A stretch of DNA of 64,000 nt from Mycocentrospora acerina (lineage: Eukaryota; Ascomycota; Dothideomycetes; Pleosporales). The translations under genes were made by a program, and so were the position numbers. Shown in pieces: positions 33,539 through 45,578 of this stretch. The DNA is taken from contig JAKUHH010000395.1 of the NCBI GenBank assembly GCA_022701365.1, positions 558,001 to 622,000 on the forward strand. The letters run 5' to 3'. The notes under the pieces are model-generated. The model made no database searches and was not told where the DNA came from. It worked only from the letters and a program-made list of their open reading frames with translations. The stretch's first letter is position 1. The number at the start of each line of letters is the position of its first letter.

Positions 33539-34179
33539 ATGATTTTCAACACACTTATCTTTGGCATCCTCATCGCTGGTGTACAAGCCATCGGCCGCGC
33601 CATCATCACCAATCAATGCGACACCCCCGTATACGTCTGGTCCGTGGGCAATACTATCAGCGAACAACACACTCTTGGGAAAGATCAATCTTACAGCGAA
33701 GTCTTCCACGGCGAGTACGGATTTGCTGATGCAGTGCTCAAGATCTCCAATATCGATGGAGGTATCTTCGTACTTAACAACAGCTATACAATTTTCAATT
33801 ACACTCTTGAAGGCGATCGAGTCAGATACAATCTCACTGATGTAGTACCTTTGTACCAGTATCATCCGTTCCTCGGAAAAACAGTCAAGCTTACGCCATC
33901 TGATCGAAGTTGTGAGAGCATTACATGGGGCAATGGGGGACCGCCGAAGGAGCAGCAGGCGGAGGATTGTGAAGCTGATACGGATTTGGAATTGAGCTTC
34001 TGTACAGGACACTGCCTACCAGCATGGTGTGAGTAAAACTCGCAATGTGAGGGTGCATGGGATTATACTGATGATATGGTACAGATCCGTGCGGCAACAA
34101 CGCGCCTGGAGAAACTCGACAGTGCTGTACGCATTGCATTGGCAGTCACCACTGTGTTGCGTCTACCGGACCATCTTAA
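33539..34179 (+). CDS. secreted BYS1-domain protein
   Basis: Two exons, 33539-34028 and 34085-34179 (56-nt intron, GTGAGT donor, TACAG acceptor), encode about 194 aa. A signal peptide is evident (MIFNTLIFGILIAGVQA). The mature start GRAIITNQCDTPVYVWSVG, then KDQSYSEVFHGEYGFADAVLKI, is typical of the BYS1 family first described in Blastomyces; its biochemical role is unknown. The second exon adds a Cys-rich tail, with seven Cys across both sides of the splice, probably disulphide-bonded. N-glycosylation sequons (NNS, NYT, NLT) are present. It converges with the catalase-like gene 150 bases downstream. Confidence 0.85.
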
Positions 34180-34329
34180 CCAACAACGCGAAACTCTTGA
34201 TGGAAAAATTGTTAGTTAGGACTGAAGATATATGGCAGTCTCCCAAACCCGTTGGAATTGCACATATACACTCTACGCTGTGATAGACGGAATTTTAATA
34301 CATTCATAATAAATGGCTGCTCACACCCC

Positions 34330-35557
34330 TTACCAGGGTATTTCACCTACGCTGTTCACACTCTTCGTAGTGACAGCATTCAAGGCTTCACGCCTTTTCC
34401 TACTCATATCGTAAACAATCTTCCTTAATCGGTTAATACTTCCAAGTGGCTGATGCTCTGTCAGCGCATCCCAAGGGCTCAGCTTCATGTGATCCTCCCA
34501 GAAGACCCTTCTTGCTGCCGTCAACGAGTCCTGCGGAGGAAAATCGACAATTGCTATAGTCTGATAAGGTGATGTCGCCTCGTCCCAAACTACGGACCCA
34601 TCTTCAGTTGGATGCTGCTCGGGTGAGGTCCCAAGCTGGATCTACTTGTGCGTGAGCAGTTCTATCACAAATCTTAAAGGAGTATGACATGAGAACACAC
34701 CTTGAATTCATACTTGGCACCGTATTCTGCATAGTACTCCATCAACCAGTCTGCTAGCGTTTCCCTCGAATAGCTGCTCTTCATCTTCTCTGTACGCTCC
34801 TTCATCTCGTCGAGAGCAGGAAAAAGTACCATGCGACCATACCAGTTACCGAATCTGAACGCACTTTGTGTATAGAATGAGTGGCTGATCATGTTCGTGT
34901 TGGGAAGCATTGCTTGACCTGTCAGTAAGCAATTTAAAAAAGTATTAATTACGTTATCTCACATGGCGCACTTTGCTTTACAGCATCGGTCCTTAGTTTT
35001 GTTACCGCTGATAGCTTCTCAGGACTATCAAAGTATTTTTCCCTCAATTCCATAATCTCCAAGCAAGTATTGATATCAGTCAATTCGATCGTTGGCGCGT
35101 TGTTGAAGAAGAAATCTTGCGTTGTTGCGTCTGGGCTCGCGCCCCCAAGTCGTTCGCCCTCTGCTCCGAAGACCCGCATAGATAGCCCACGAGGTCCAGG
35201 TTCTTGGTCGGCTTGGAGAAATACTGGTTCATTTGCGTATCTGGCCGCAATGTCGTAAACTTTGCCTGGCGTTTTAAATAGACCTTGACGCAAATGCTCT
35301 GGTAAGTCCTGCAAGACAGTCATCTTTCCTTTGACAACGCCTTGTGTTTTGACGTGTGTAGCTCGGAAAGCATGTCGGTGTTGATCGAGGTTGTGTTGTT
35401 GCATCTTGTTCATGACTTCCCCAATCCTCATGGCCTTTTCGTCCTCGTCTGCTTCTGGACTTTCTACACCGGGTGCATCCCAGCAGAGGTAAGCATCGTT
35501 TGGTAGAGCTGTAGATGCGGCTCGTTTTACGGTATTATAAGCTTCTGCGAGAGACAT
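34330..35557 (-). CDS. catalase-like haem protein
   Basis: Three exons, 35557-34963, 34918-34701 and 34641-34330 (introns of 44 and 59 nt), encode about 374 aa. The sequence matches the short catalase-related proteins of fungi and bacteria: RATHVKTQGVVKGKMTV carries the distal His region, followed by FKTPGKVYDIAARYANEP and DQEPGPRGLSMRVFG. The FRFGNWYGRM segment lies in exon 2. True catalases are longer (about 500-700 aa), so this is likelier a peroxidase or hydroperoxide-metabolising relative, but activity is inference. There is no signal peptide. It is divergent from a TDT-type transporter across 420 bases. Confidence 0.88.
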
Positions 35558-35977
35558 CGTGGGTGCAGAATAGCCTTTTCAATATTGATTTCTGAATTTC
35601 TGTGTGGTCTGTGGTCATCTACGTCACCTGCGCAGAAATACAGGGACGCGTGAGATCTGCGAGCGATCTTTTCGAGAATTCTTCTCGGAAATCTAAAAGC
35701 ACTCAAATTCTTGTGCAAGTCAGAAAGTGGCAATGCAGAACATCTGAGGGCTAAAAGAGTGGCTACATCTTCAAAGAGCTAATTGCTCAGTCTGCGATGC
35801 AGATCATACGCTAAGGCCGATCTGGATGGAAAAAGCGGATACCACTTGCCCAATTCGATGCTAAGTTGATTCTAACATTTCTATTTGACGTCAGTAATTA
35901 TTATCTCAACTCTTTGTCAACTTCACTCTACTACTAAGATCAATATTGCTATAGTGAAATAGTTCATTCTTGCAGCA
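35558..35977. other. divergent promoter region, catalase-like / TDT transporter
   Basis: 420 bases between two start codons on opposite strands; it must contain both promoters. No binding site identified with confidence. Confidence 0.5.
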
Positions 35978-37144
35978 ATGAATGATAGAAGCCCCCTCCT
36001 CCCAGAACAACACAGGAACAGCTCCGCACAACTACCATGGACAAAGCGACTTCGTCACTTCACGTGGTCATGGTTCGAAGTCACCATGTCGACGGGTGGG
36101 TTGGCAACACTATTAGGCCAACAACCGCACACATTCAACGGTCTTCAAACTATCGGGAAAATGTTCTTTATCCTTAACCTAGCGACATTCGTGGCATCTT
36201 GTGCCTGCATCACTTATCGCTTTTACAACATCAAAGGGGCTCTAGCACGAAGTTTGCACCACCCACATGAAAGCTTCTTCTTCGGCTCTTTCTTCGTCAG
36301 CATTGCCGTGATTCTCTATGGCGTCCAACAGTTTGGAATTCCCTCTTGTGGTCCGTGGCTCGTTAAGGCGCTTGAAGTCTCCTTTTGGATCTATGCAGGC
36401 ATTGTCATGCTTGTCGCCGTGTTTCAGTACCACGTGATCTTTGATGAGGAAGAGCTTCCTGTCTCTGACGCAATGCCCGATTGGATCCTGCCTGTTTACC
36501 CATTTCTGATACTTGGTGTGTTGGGAAGTGCTTTACTAAAAGACCTGCCGGCAGGAGCTGGCCTGCCCATCTTCATTGGGAGTCTTGCATTTCAGGGTCT
36601 AGGGTGGATGGTTGCCTTCTTCATGTTAACAATTTATGTTACACGTCTTGTCAATAGCGAACTACCAGAAGCATCAATGAGGCCAGGTATGTATGTTGCA
36701 GTGGGACCTGCTGCGTATACGGCAAATACATTCGTAACACTCGGCATGGAAGCCCCAAAGCACATACCAGAAAACTTTCTTGGTATCACCTCTTTTCCAG
36801 TTGGCGACGCGCTCAAAGCCTCTGGTGTTTTTGCTGGAATATTTCTATGCCTACTGGCATTATGGTTCAGCGCTTTAGCCACCGTCAGCGTTCTTGTCAC
36901 CGCCAAAGACTCGCACTTCACGCTCAACTATTGGGCGTTCGTTTTCCCAAATACTGGGTTTGTGATTGCTATCATTCATATTGCAAACGCCCTCAAAAGT
37001 AACAGTCTAGCATGGGTCTGCAGTGCGTTGTCTACTGTTCTTGTGGTCCTTTGGTTTTGGGTCGCGTTTCTCAATGTCAGGGCGTTACTGCGAAATAAAC
37101 TTTTGTACCCAGGCATGGACGAGGACATGGAAGACATTGAATGA
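35978..37144 (+). CDS. TDT/SLAC1-family transporter (malic acid / C4-dicarboxylate type)
   Basis: A single-exon frame of 388 codons with about ten hydrophobic segments, the usual size and layout of the tellurite-resistance/dicarboxylate transporter family. Key stretches are WFEVTMSTGGLATLLGQQPH near the N-terminus, GPAAYTANTFVTLG in the middle and WAFVFPNTGFVIAIIHIA near the end. Fungal members include Mae1-type malate permeases and Ssu1-type sulfite pumps. The MSTGG segment matches the family, and the WAFVFPNTGF motif favours the Mae1-like branch over Ssu1, but the substrate is not proven. Plasma membrane location is expected. Confidence 0.88.
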   Translation: MNDRSPLLPEQHRNSSAQLPWTKRLRHFTWSWFEVTMSTGGLATLLGQQPHTFNGLQTIGKMFFILNLATFVASCACITYRFYNIKGALARSLHHPHESFFFGSFFVSIAVILYGVQQFGIPSCGPWLVKALEVSFWIYAGIVMLVAVFQYHVIFDEEELPVSDAMPDWILPVYPFLILGVLGSALLKDLPAGAGLPIFIGSLAFQGLGWMVAFFMLTIYVTRLVNSELPEASMRPGMYVAVGPAAYTANTFVTLGMEAPKHIPENFLGITSFPVGDALKASGVFAGIFLCLLALWFSALATVSVLVTAKDSHFTLNYWAFVFPNTGFVIAIIHIANALKSNSLAWVCSALSTVLVVLWFWVAFLNVRALLRNKLLYPGMDEDMEDIE

Positions 37145-38535
37145 GACGCTGTTGTACGCGAAAGATAAGAAGACTTAGTAGATGAAGGGAGCAGCAGCCT
37201 TATGTGAGAAACATGTGAGAAGTGTACGATTTTTCGGCCTGAGTAGTGGATGAAATGCTAGATGTATTGATGGGTGTGCTGACTCTCATGAACCCAACCT
37301 GCGCTCGCTCCGTAATATTGAGAAAAAAATTCAAGCTGAAAATCGACCTATTATACAAGCACACGGTCTTGAGCTCTGCAGGCACAAAATTCTTGATGGC
37401 TACTCCGGCCTGCCTTGAAACCTGTTCATTCATTAGTTTCGGGTAGTTCCCATTACTTTCTATATGTCGCTCAATTTCCAATAGATAACATACTACCCTC
37501 TGTGTTCTACTGATCTTTTATATCTATTATTCACAATCCGATCAATATACCGAACAAAAACATCACCGCCAACCTTCACAGAAATTATCTTACATAACTT
37601 GCCAGAGACAACCCTCAATGATGTCGACCTTTTGTAATACTATTCTATGGTGAAATAAGTTACTATCAGTATCAGTGTATAGCGTACTTCCGTCTCTATA
37701 GATAATGTTCGACTTTTCTTGGACAACAGTAGATCTCTCCAGCCTTTCACTCACCCCTCCAGACTACCCGGGGGTCTCTAGTTTCACCTACTGACCTTTG
37801 TATTTCCTTAGTCCTAATGCCAGTATTCTATAAGTGCTCGCAGAACGATCCTAACACCTCCCTGACTTTCTTTAAAGCACGAAACCCAACTGTGAGTCTA
37901 TATCTTTATCTTCGAGCATCGCCTGTGACCTCAAAATTCACTGCTTGGGAATTATTTCTCTTTCCTGGATTTTCACAGCCTGGATTTTCTCATTGCTAAG
38001 CTATCAATTGCAGGCTAATATTACTTCTTTGATCTCATGATAAAGCACCACGACAGCCCACTCCTCAAGAATCTATTGTTTGTACTCCAAACCGCTGAGT
38101 TCAGGGCATCTGCCTCCAATAAGTACTACACGGTCAGGCAATCCCTGGAGGGAAAGACGTAAGCCCATTTGAAATATCAGAATGTCCGAAGACGGGTCAA
38201 TCCAGAGATGCAAGTGTTACGAATGCAGAATGTATTCCAAGTCCTCTGGAATAATATAGTATTTTCATAGACAAGAAATGCAGAATTGACATTGCTACTC
38301 TGGCATTACAAAATAAGCCATGTATCGTTTAACGTGAGCTACCAACAATCTAGAGTGAATCCTCTCATTATCCAAACGAATAGCCAGCACACTCCTTCAA
38401 TGAATGTTCAACTACTTAGCTTTCATTAGACGTTTCGAAAAAGCACGAGACAAAGGGTACTCCTTGGCTCCAAGCTTGAGAACCATTATTCATGGTGGCT
38501 TTCGCGATTTGATTGCGCCTGAATACACATCCACG
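37145..38535. other. intergenic, no gene recognised
   Basis: About 1.4 kb between the ends of two convergent genes. No supported coding, RNA or repeat feature. Confidence 0.4.
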
Positions 38536-41500
38536 TTACAGAAACGCCGGCGTATCCTCTCTGACAAACCTTAAATCACCTCTCTTATCTGATGTTTTAT
38601 GCCCCTCAATGGCAGTTGTACTCTTTCTTTCTCTCAAAAAACGATCTGCCATTTGTTGTCCGGGCGTTGGCACACTTTCTCCAAGTGCATGATTGATCAA
38701 ACGACCCTCCGCCTCAGGACTGGAATTCATGGTCGACTGCAGTGTAATTGTGGAAGATTTGAAACGTAGTACTGGTTGGTGAAGCTCAGATGTCGGGCGC
38801 GGCAAGAGTGAAGGTTTGTCGCGAAGATCAAACGCACTTCTAGGGCGGCAAGCAAGTTTTTCTGAAGATATGGGACGTAATCTAGCTCGTACGCGTGGAG
38901 CGACTGGTGATGTGGCTATATGACTGTGTTCATGCTCTACGTGTCCACGTTCCGCAAGACTTTTGGTAATTGGGCTAACGTTTGGCAAGTTGCAATACAG
39001 TTTGGCGGAAGAAAGCGGTTGCAGTGAATTGGGTCGCAACTTTAGACCCAATGGAGAGATCTTAGGTCTTTTGTTGGCTTGGAAGGGAGAAGGTAATATG
39101 TTCTCTCTAGTTTTGAAGTGGGCGGTGCTCCTCAACATCGCGTTTGATTCTTGTGTTAAAGTCGGACTTGTGGGCGGGAAAGAGAAATCTGAGTATACTT
39201 TCTGACTAGTTACCAATTTTGGCGACTTCGGCGAGGATGTGGCGCTATCGGTTATATAACGTGAGAATTTTGTGCTATTAGCGCTGGACCTTCGGCCATT
39301 GTCAATATAGGGAAAGCGATCGTTCATGCGGGATGATTTAGGAGTATCGATATGTGATTGAGATCCAGCGGATGTATGGTTGCGATTGGACGGCGTACAT
39401 TCGTTTTGTAGCGTTGCATCAAGAATTCTGGGGAGTTTTTGTTCCTGAAGATCTTTGGTTGAAGCTATTGCGTGAGTTAAAGATGCTTCCCTGAAGCTGT
39501 CCAAGTGCACTTCAATTTCTTCGGGAACATGAGATATTAAGTTTAGTGGTGCCTTGCGCTGTTTTTTGAGCTCGTCATGTGAAGGAGGGTAGTCCGCGGG
39601 GCTGGATCCATCAGGCTGTGCCAAGTCTGCGCATGGTGTTAAAGTATCAAAAGACTCTTGGATGATCACGGTTGCGTCTCTGTCATTGGTATCGATAGTC
39701 TGTGTAATCCGCCGTAAGTCATGATGGTGCCTATCGAAGGGTGTCGTATTTATCTCACGAATTCTCAACTGCTCTTGACTCGTAGTCTCCATTCCTGAGA
39801 TTTCATGAGAAAGCCAGGCCTTCCAATCGCGACTGGATCGCGTTGAGCTCTGACGACAAGGAGAAGGCGTGCCAATCACGTAGCTTCGCACCGACTGGCT
39901 TGTCAAGATAATTGCTGAACCGCCTTCATGACCTTGATGCCGCTCAGCTCCATCTACTTCGTGAAAAGACAAAAGACTTTCGTTTGGAAGTATACTGATA
40001 CCGTCTGTATTGCGCGAATACACACTCGGGGACAAAGGTGACGTTATAGGACGAGGTGCAGACAATGCAGGAGATTCTGGTGACACCGGTGCTTGGCGTA
40101 TGTTATGTCCATCCATACTTTCTGGCTCGGAATGTTGCAAGAATTTCGTCACGGTAAAGTTGTGGTCCGTTTTACATGGAGGGCTGGGTTTTTGGTTCTC
40201 ATCAAGTGGTGTCCTCCAGCGACCTTTAGCCTTATCTACGCAACTTTCCACATGTTCGAGGGAAGGCTTGAAGATCTGAGTAGCGTGTTCCTGCATGTTT
40301 TCGAAACTGTCAAGAAGAATCAGCAAGAAAATCATTGAATACGATTGGATATACCTGACTGCATTCTATTAGGTTTACTATCGCAAGGACCAATTGTCAA
40401 ACACTCTTTTCCAGTTGAACTGTCTATACCCATAGAACCAGAGCTCCTACTGTTGCATCCTACACTACTCAGACGGTCTGAATATGGCGAGAAACGATGA
40501 TGCGTAGGCGTTACATTGCGTATCGTAGACTTAAATGATCGTCTAAACGACTTAATAGAGCTAGCCTTGCTCCGAATACTTTGAGTCGTTGTGCTGGGAG
40601 GTCGTTGGGATGGCGGCTTTTTATCTCCTTTTAAACTGAACTGAAAATCTGTGCCGTCCTGATGCAGACATTTCGTTCTACTTGACTCAAAAACGTCACT
40701 CTCTCCACCCGGCGTTCGTTCTGCGGAAGTAGCTTGAGTCATCGCCGACTTTGACGCATCAATCTCTCTCATTAGCGCAGAGAATATGCGCTTAGGATTT
40801 ATAGGTGGCGTCGAAGTCTCTTTGCTTAAGCTCTCCATGGGCATGGGGTCGCGAAAAGCAGATAATGAAGGAAACGGCAACGACTTCGTCTTGAGTGAGA
40901 CAGTTGTAACATAATCAGACTCATTACCGATACTATCTTTGGCCTCGTGTATAACCGTTAGACGCTTCATAGCTCGTTGCGTCAAGGTATCTCCTGTGGA
41001 AGACGTTCCCCAACTCGTCACACGTGATATGGATGGATAGTTGGCATGGGCCTCGCTATGTAGACTTCGAACGCTTCGAACGCTTCCATTGCTGCTGCTG
41101 CACGATCCAGACCCGATAACACTTGGGTACGCGCATTCGAGTGATGATGTTCGTGATCTCACTCGCAAGAGGGTCTCTGTATCTGGGCTTGGGATCTCAT
41201 AACCTATGTCTGCATCTGTTGAACTGAGATGAGTACCGCCAAAGTAGTCGCGGCTTGCTTCAATCTGCTGTGCAGGGACGGTAGAAGATTTGATAGACGC
41301 GCGCCTGAATACTTTCTTGAACTTTCTCCTCAGTGATCCAGAGAATGAACGTTTTTCTTTCAGCTCTGATTGTGGTAAGTCAACCAAAGTGATGTTTGTA
41401 TTCGACCCATCGTCCAGTGTCTGGTGGTTAGGATCAGGACCAGTGATGACCCCGGAACTAGAAAGCCTACTTCTTTCTTTCGTCTTTTCTTGCCGTTTTT

Positions 41501-42311
41501 TGAAAGAAGCGAGAAATAAAGATGGTTTATGCTTCATTGAACGTTGCTGGAAACTCTGTAAAACTTTATCTCTTGCTTGTTCAACTGTCTCGTCGAGTGC
41601 AACAGTAGCGGGGAGACGAGGATTTGCGAGTGGAGATGGCCGTGCTGTCTGATTTGGTGGACGAATGGATGCAATGCCAACAGAAGGTTCGACACTAATA
41701 GGATGTGGGCTGGTGAGATACTTTGCTGGTGGCCGAGCAATTGGTGACCCTGTCTGAACGCTGCTTGCGTAGTACATGGAACGTGCTTTTCGTATCTGCC
41801 GTGATGTGGCTGAAGATGACGCGCTCAGATGGTGAGGTTTTGGTTGAGAATTGGGACGACTACTATCAGTGAAGGAAATCGAAAGCTGTGACGATGATGG
41901 TTTAGGAACCGACATTAGGCCTTCAGGTGTAGGATAGAATGGCGGAAACTTCTCAACGCTGATGTCAGTCGCCTGAAACTGACGCTGGATGGCAAATTCT
42001 CCGCTCTTCTGAGATTTTGTAGACCGAAAACTGGATTCTCGTTGGGGAAAGTGGCTGCCTTGAGATGTAAATGATTTGTGGCTGGTGTTACTTTTGGACC
42101 TCGATAGGTCAGAGCTACGCTTATTGTTGCGTTGAGGCAACTCATGAGCCTGCGATCGAGCAAAAGCAGTGGTAGCAGCTGCCAGGGCCTGCTTTCGAAG
42201 TGCGCCCAGGTCAAGAGGCTCTGATATGGGAGGTGGGCGTCGATGGACAGTTGAGGCAGACTTTGAGCGACGCAAACGAGTTCCAGCATCGCTGGATGCC
42301 CGAGCCAACAT
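38536..42311 (-). CDS. large Ser/Thr-rich hypothetical protein (two open frames, probably one gene)
   Basis: Two long minus-strand frames abut: 42311-40332 (659 codons) and 40335-38536 (599 codons). The first begins with a basic conserved-looking start (LRRSKSASTVHRRPPP). Both are rich in Ser, Pro, Arg and Thr and look disordered, so one gene with an intron near 40354 is likely. A GTATAT donor at 40354 is clear. The obvious acceptor at 40307 gives the wrong phase; an acceptor ending at 40236 keeps frame (about 1218 aa). The literal overlap is ATGA, so two genes cannot be excluded. I recognise no catalytic domain. Confidence 0.6.
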
Positions 42312-42738
42312 CTAATAAGGACAATATAATAGCTGGCACTGAAGTAGATCAGTAAGAGAGCGATTCTAACGTATCAAGCTCGGCCAAAGTTTTGGGAGCA
42401 AAATATAGCAGAAATCGAGGAAGAGCACCAAACGAGCAGTTAATTATAAAGGTTCCACGCACGGCCAAGTTAGGGAAACGCCGACACAGTCTTGACTTGG
42501 AAGTATACATGGCGCCATGTGTTGTAATTGCATTGCCCAAAATACAGTCGTATAAGTGTCAATTGAGGAAGGGGTGTTAGGTCACCTCTCGGAACCTACA
42601 AAACGCCAGTTCCAGGTGCCGAATGTAATGCGCATTCTCCTCTGCATAACAACCTGGCAAAGTTCTAATCACATGACAGATAGCAACGGCTTCGTTCTGC
42701 GACATCATTATTTGCATGTGGTTGGTTGGAAACAGGTC
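42312..42738. other. intergenic between same-strand genes
   Basis: About 430 bases with the promoter of the Ser-rich gene and the 3' end of the MFS gene. Nothing else recognised. Confidence 0.4.
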
Positions 42739-44503
42739 TTATGTTGCATGTCGAAGCAATCCTACTCTCTCAACCACTGAATTCCTGCCATCTTCGTCTT
42801 CGTCTTCTCCTCCTTCTCCTTCTCCTTCATTTTCTTCTTCTGCGTTATCATCGTCTGGTTCACTCCACACTTCAGTATAAGCAACATTCTTTTGCCCTGT
42901 CCCGATTGCGAATGTCAGGACTGTGACACAAGCAAATGCCAAAGTAGCTGCGAAGAACGGCAAGCCTAGCCATGAACTTCCCAAGTCCATGCCCCATTGA
43001 AACATTTGGTTTAGCAGTGGTCCAGCGATCATTGCCCCAATACTCTCTACAATTGCAATCGTACTCATCATCTTCCCAATGTCAGAGCTGGCCTGTCCGC
43101 CAGCAACATGGATGGCAACAGAGCGCATAGCAGCATTGTACCCAGTACCTAAGTTGTAGATTAGAAGGCCACATATGAGTATAGCAGGTTGAGCAGCAAA
43201 CCCCATAATCAGAAAGGAGATGGTGGTCAACGCGATGGAGCCACGCGCAATCCAAAGATCGGTGCTGAATGCAGGAAGACGAAGATACTTAAGCAAGAAG
43301 ATATTTACAAGTGGCACGAAGACGGCGACGGCGACAAGATTGGTGGCAGCACGAAACGAGAGTAGATAGGCGGCTTTCTTAATTTCCCAGGTATAGCGTT
43401 TGGAGGCATAGCGCACGAGGAGGGTTATACCTTGTCTCCCAAGGCGATTCACCATGAATGTAAAAATGACCATGACGAGACTCCAGTCGCTCCTAATAAA
43501 TTGAATAGCGTTGCGGAAGTGCTGAAGCTGGTCTTGAGGTCTAAAACCATGGCCCTTGACGGAGAACAGTTCGATGCTGCTTTCATGCTCATCCAAAGGC
43601 TCTGGTAAGTCACGCAAATGGAGTGTCTCTGGTAACATGATTGCGATGCAGACGCCGACCATCTGTATCGCCAAAGAGAGTAAAAGCGGTAGCCAATTAC
43701 CTCTCTCCATCAGCCTTGCGGCCATGATCGGTGCGGCCATCTCTGCAACCAAAACAGATGCTGTGAGGTAGAGAAAGATGGCTGTTCGTTTCTCAGAGGG
43801 TACAATGTCGGAGAGCATTGTAACGCCAATAGCCATGGCAACGATTGGGCCACCGCCGACGAGAAGGAATATAGAGGAAAGCCACGTCCATTGCAGTGGG
43901 ATAGTCTTGAAATAGCCTAATCAGAGTCAGCAGGCCATTCTTGGTCGTTATACTCTCGTAAGACTTGCAAATTATCAATATCCACGCGCCGCTAAACTGC
44001 AACCCCATCAAGCTTGCAGTGAATACCCATTTTCTGCCAAGTCTATCTGCCAGTGCACCAAACGGCACAGCCAGCAGTATCCCGGGTATCGCATCAAACA
44101 TGTCCTGCCAGCCAAAGATCATAGCCAGCTTCTGTTGTATTGCATCCACCTTACACAGTTTTTCCGGGACACTACCATCATCACTAATCTGGGAGCGGTC
44201 GTTTGTGCGATAGTACGCGAGGCAGATGTTGTCTTCGTAGACGCGGGTTTTCGGTGCATCACCTAGGAATGCACCCACGTCGATGATGCTCACAAGCAGG
44301 AAGATAAGTACGACCAGCCGCACCCAAGGTTTCTCTCCCAATGGAGACAATGAGAGGGAGACCGTAGATGCTGTGGGCGAGAGGAAGGATGCCCCTTCTT
44401 CGACGGAGTCGCGCGGCGAGGTTGTTAGTCCTGGCGTCGCGACAGCGGATTGTCGCTTGAGGACAGCTTGCGGAGAGCCTTGTGGCACAGTGGGCGATTC
44501 CAT
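42739..44503 (-). CDS. MFS transporter
   Basis: Two exons, 44503-43954 and 43916-42739, give about 575 aa. The intron is only 37 nt (GTATAA donor, GCTGAC branch, ATTAG acceptor), but its removal restores a continuous membrane segment (WTWLSSIFLLVGGGPIVAMA). There are about twelve hydrophobic segments. The MFS signature between helices 2 and 3 is ADRLGRKWV. The cytosolic N-terminus is Ser/Thr-rich and the C-terminus has a long acidic tract (EEENEGEGEGGEDEDEDG). The helix 1-2 loop is long and Cys-containing. Substrate unknown; it resembles uncharacterised fungal MFS exporters. It is divergent from another MFS gene 1.7 kb away. Confidence 0.87.
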
Positions 44504-44805
44504 GATGCATCAAATACTATCAAGGAGATTATGATGATTCGTTAGCAAGTATCTTCAGCCATTGTCGAGGGTATCTTTCACTATTTTGCGATTGCTTGCT
44601 AGCGAATGAGACACGTCGAGTGAGGCTTGGAACGCGTCTTGCTGACATGACTCGCGGCTTGGTACACGAGGCGAGCCTACTCACTCGTCATGTCTCTCGA
44701 CACGTTAAGAAACGTTTCAGGCGTAAGAAAATTAATTATTTCTATGTATCTCTATCGTTAAATCTATGTAGTACTCTAACGATGATTATTGTGATCTTGG
44801 CTACA

Positions 44806-44813
44806 TGACGTCA
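44806..44813. promoter_or_regulatory. TGACGTCA (CRE/bZIP-type) palindrome
   Basis: Perfect 8-bp palindrome, about 300 bases upstream of the minus-strand MFS start. This is the consensus for ATF/CREB-type bZIP factors in fungi. Binding is inference. Confidence 0.4.
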
Positions 44814-45570
44814 TGGAGCTTCACGATCACATAATTGACAGGGGACGCAAGACCGGAGGATGTATGGTTTGCATTTAAAGAGCAAGAAATAATATGAACC
44901 TTCAGTGCATTCATCAAAAATCCCTCATATATTCTCTCTTCGTCTCGGACGACTGGCAGTCTTCGCCTTGCACTACGCTTCCTCCCTCTCCTTGTTCACG
45001 CACGCTCACTTTCTCCATCTTCCTCTCAAGTTGCCCACTTTTGCTTCCCCTCCAGTGTTTCTCAACCCAAATCATCGGCTCTTTTTCGTCTAAAGTTGTG
45101 TATTCTGGATTTCTCAAGAAACCTCTCTCTAACTCTTCTCACGTAGAGCAATCGGTCGAGGAAAGCAAAATCAAGTCTCATTATGATACAAAAGCCCCAG
45201 TAACTGAACATGATCTCAAATCAATATTAACATTTGACACTGCAAGATGACTGGAGATTTCCTTGCACAATTTCCGTTAAGATGAATAGGAGACAAAGTA
45301 GAAGAAAAATACGTGTGCGTGAGGGAAGTGCAAAACTAACCTTTTAAGCCTAGATGATTCTGTATGTAAACTATTATTAAAAGGTTGAAGTTCCCGTCTT
45401 CGTGTGGATCAAATTGTTCCATCGGACGTCCGACAACTGATTATACACGCCACATCGTCACATCGCGTCTAGCGCCCGACTCAAAACTCGGATTGCAAAC
45501 CCGCAAGCTCTCATGCAATACAAACGTTGGGGGCTCCATGGGGTTGCTAAACACCATGCCGTCCCGCGAA

Positions 45571-45578
45571 TGACGTCA
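45571..45578. promoter_or_regulatory. TGACGTCA (CRE/bZIP-type) palindrome
   Basis: Second perfect copy, about 610 bases upstream of the plus-strand MFS start. Same reasoning as for the first copy. Confidence 0.4.

Noticed and set aside
44894..45250. 118-codon ORF between the MFS genes
   Set aside because: Low-complexity Ser/Pro/Leu content, no motif, no intron signals or neighbour support.
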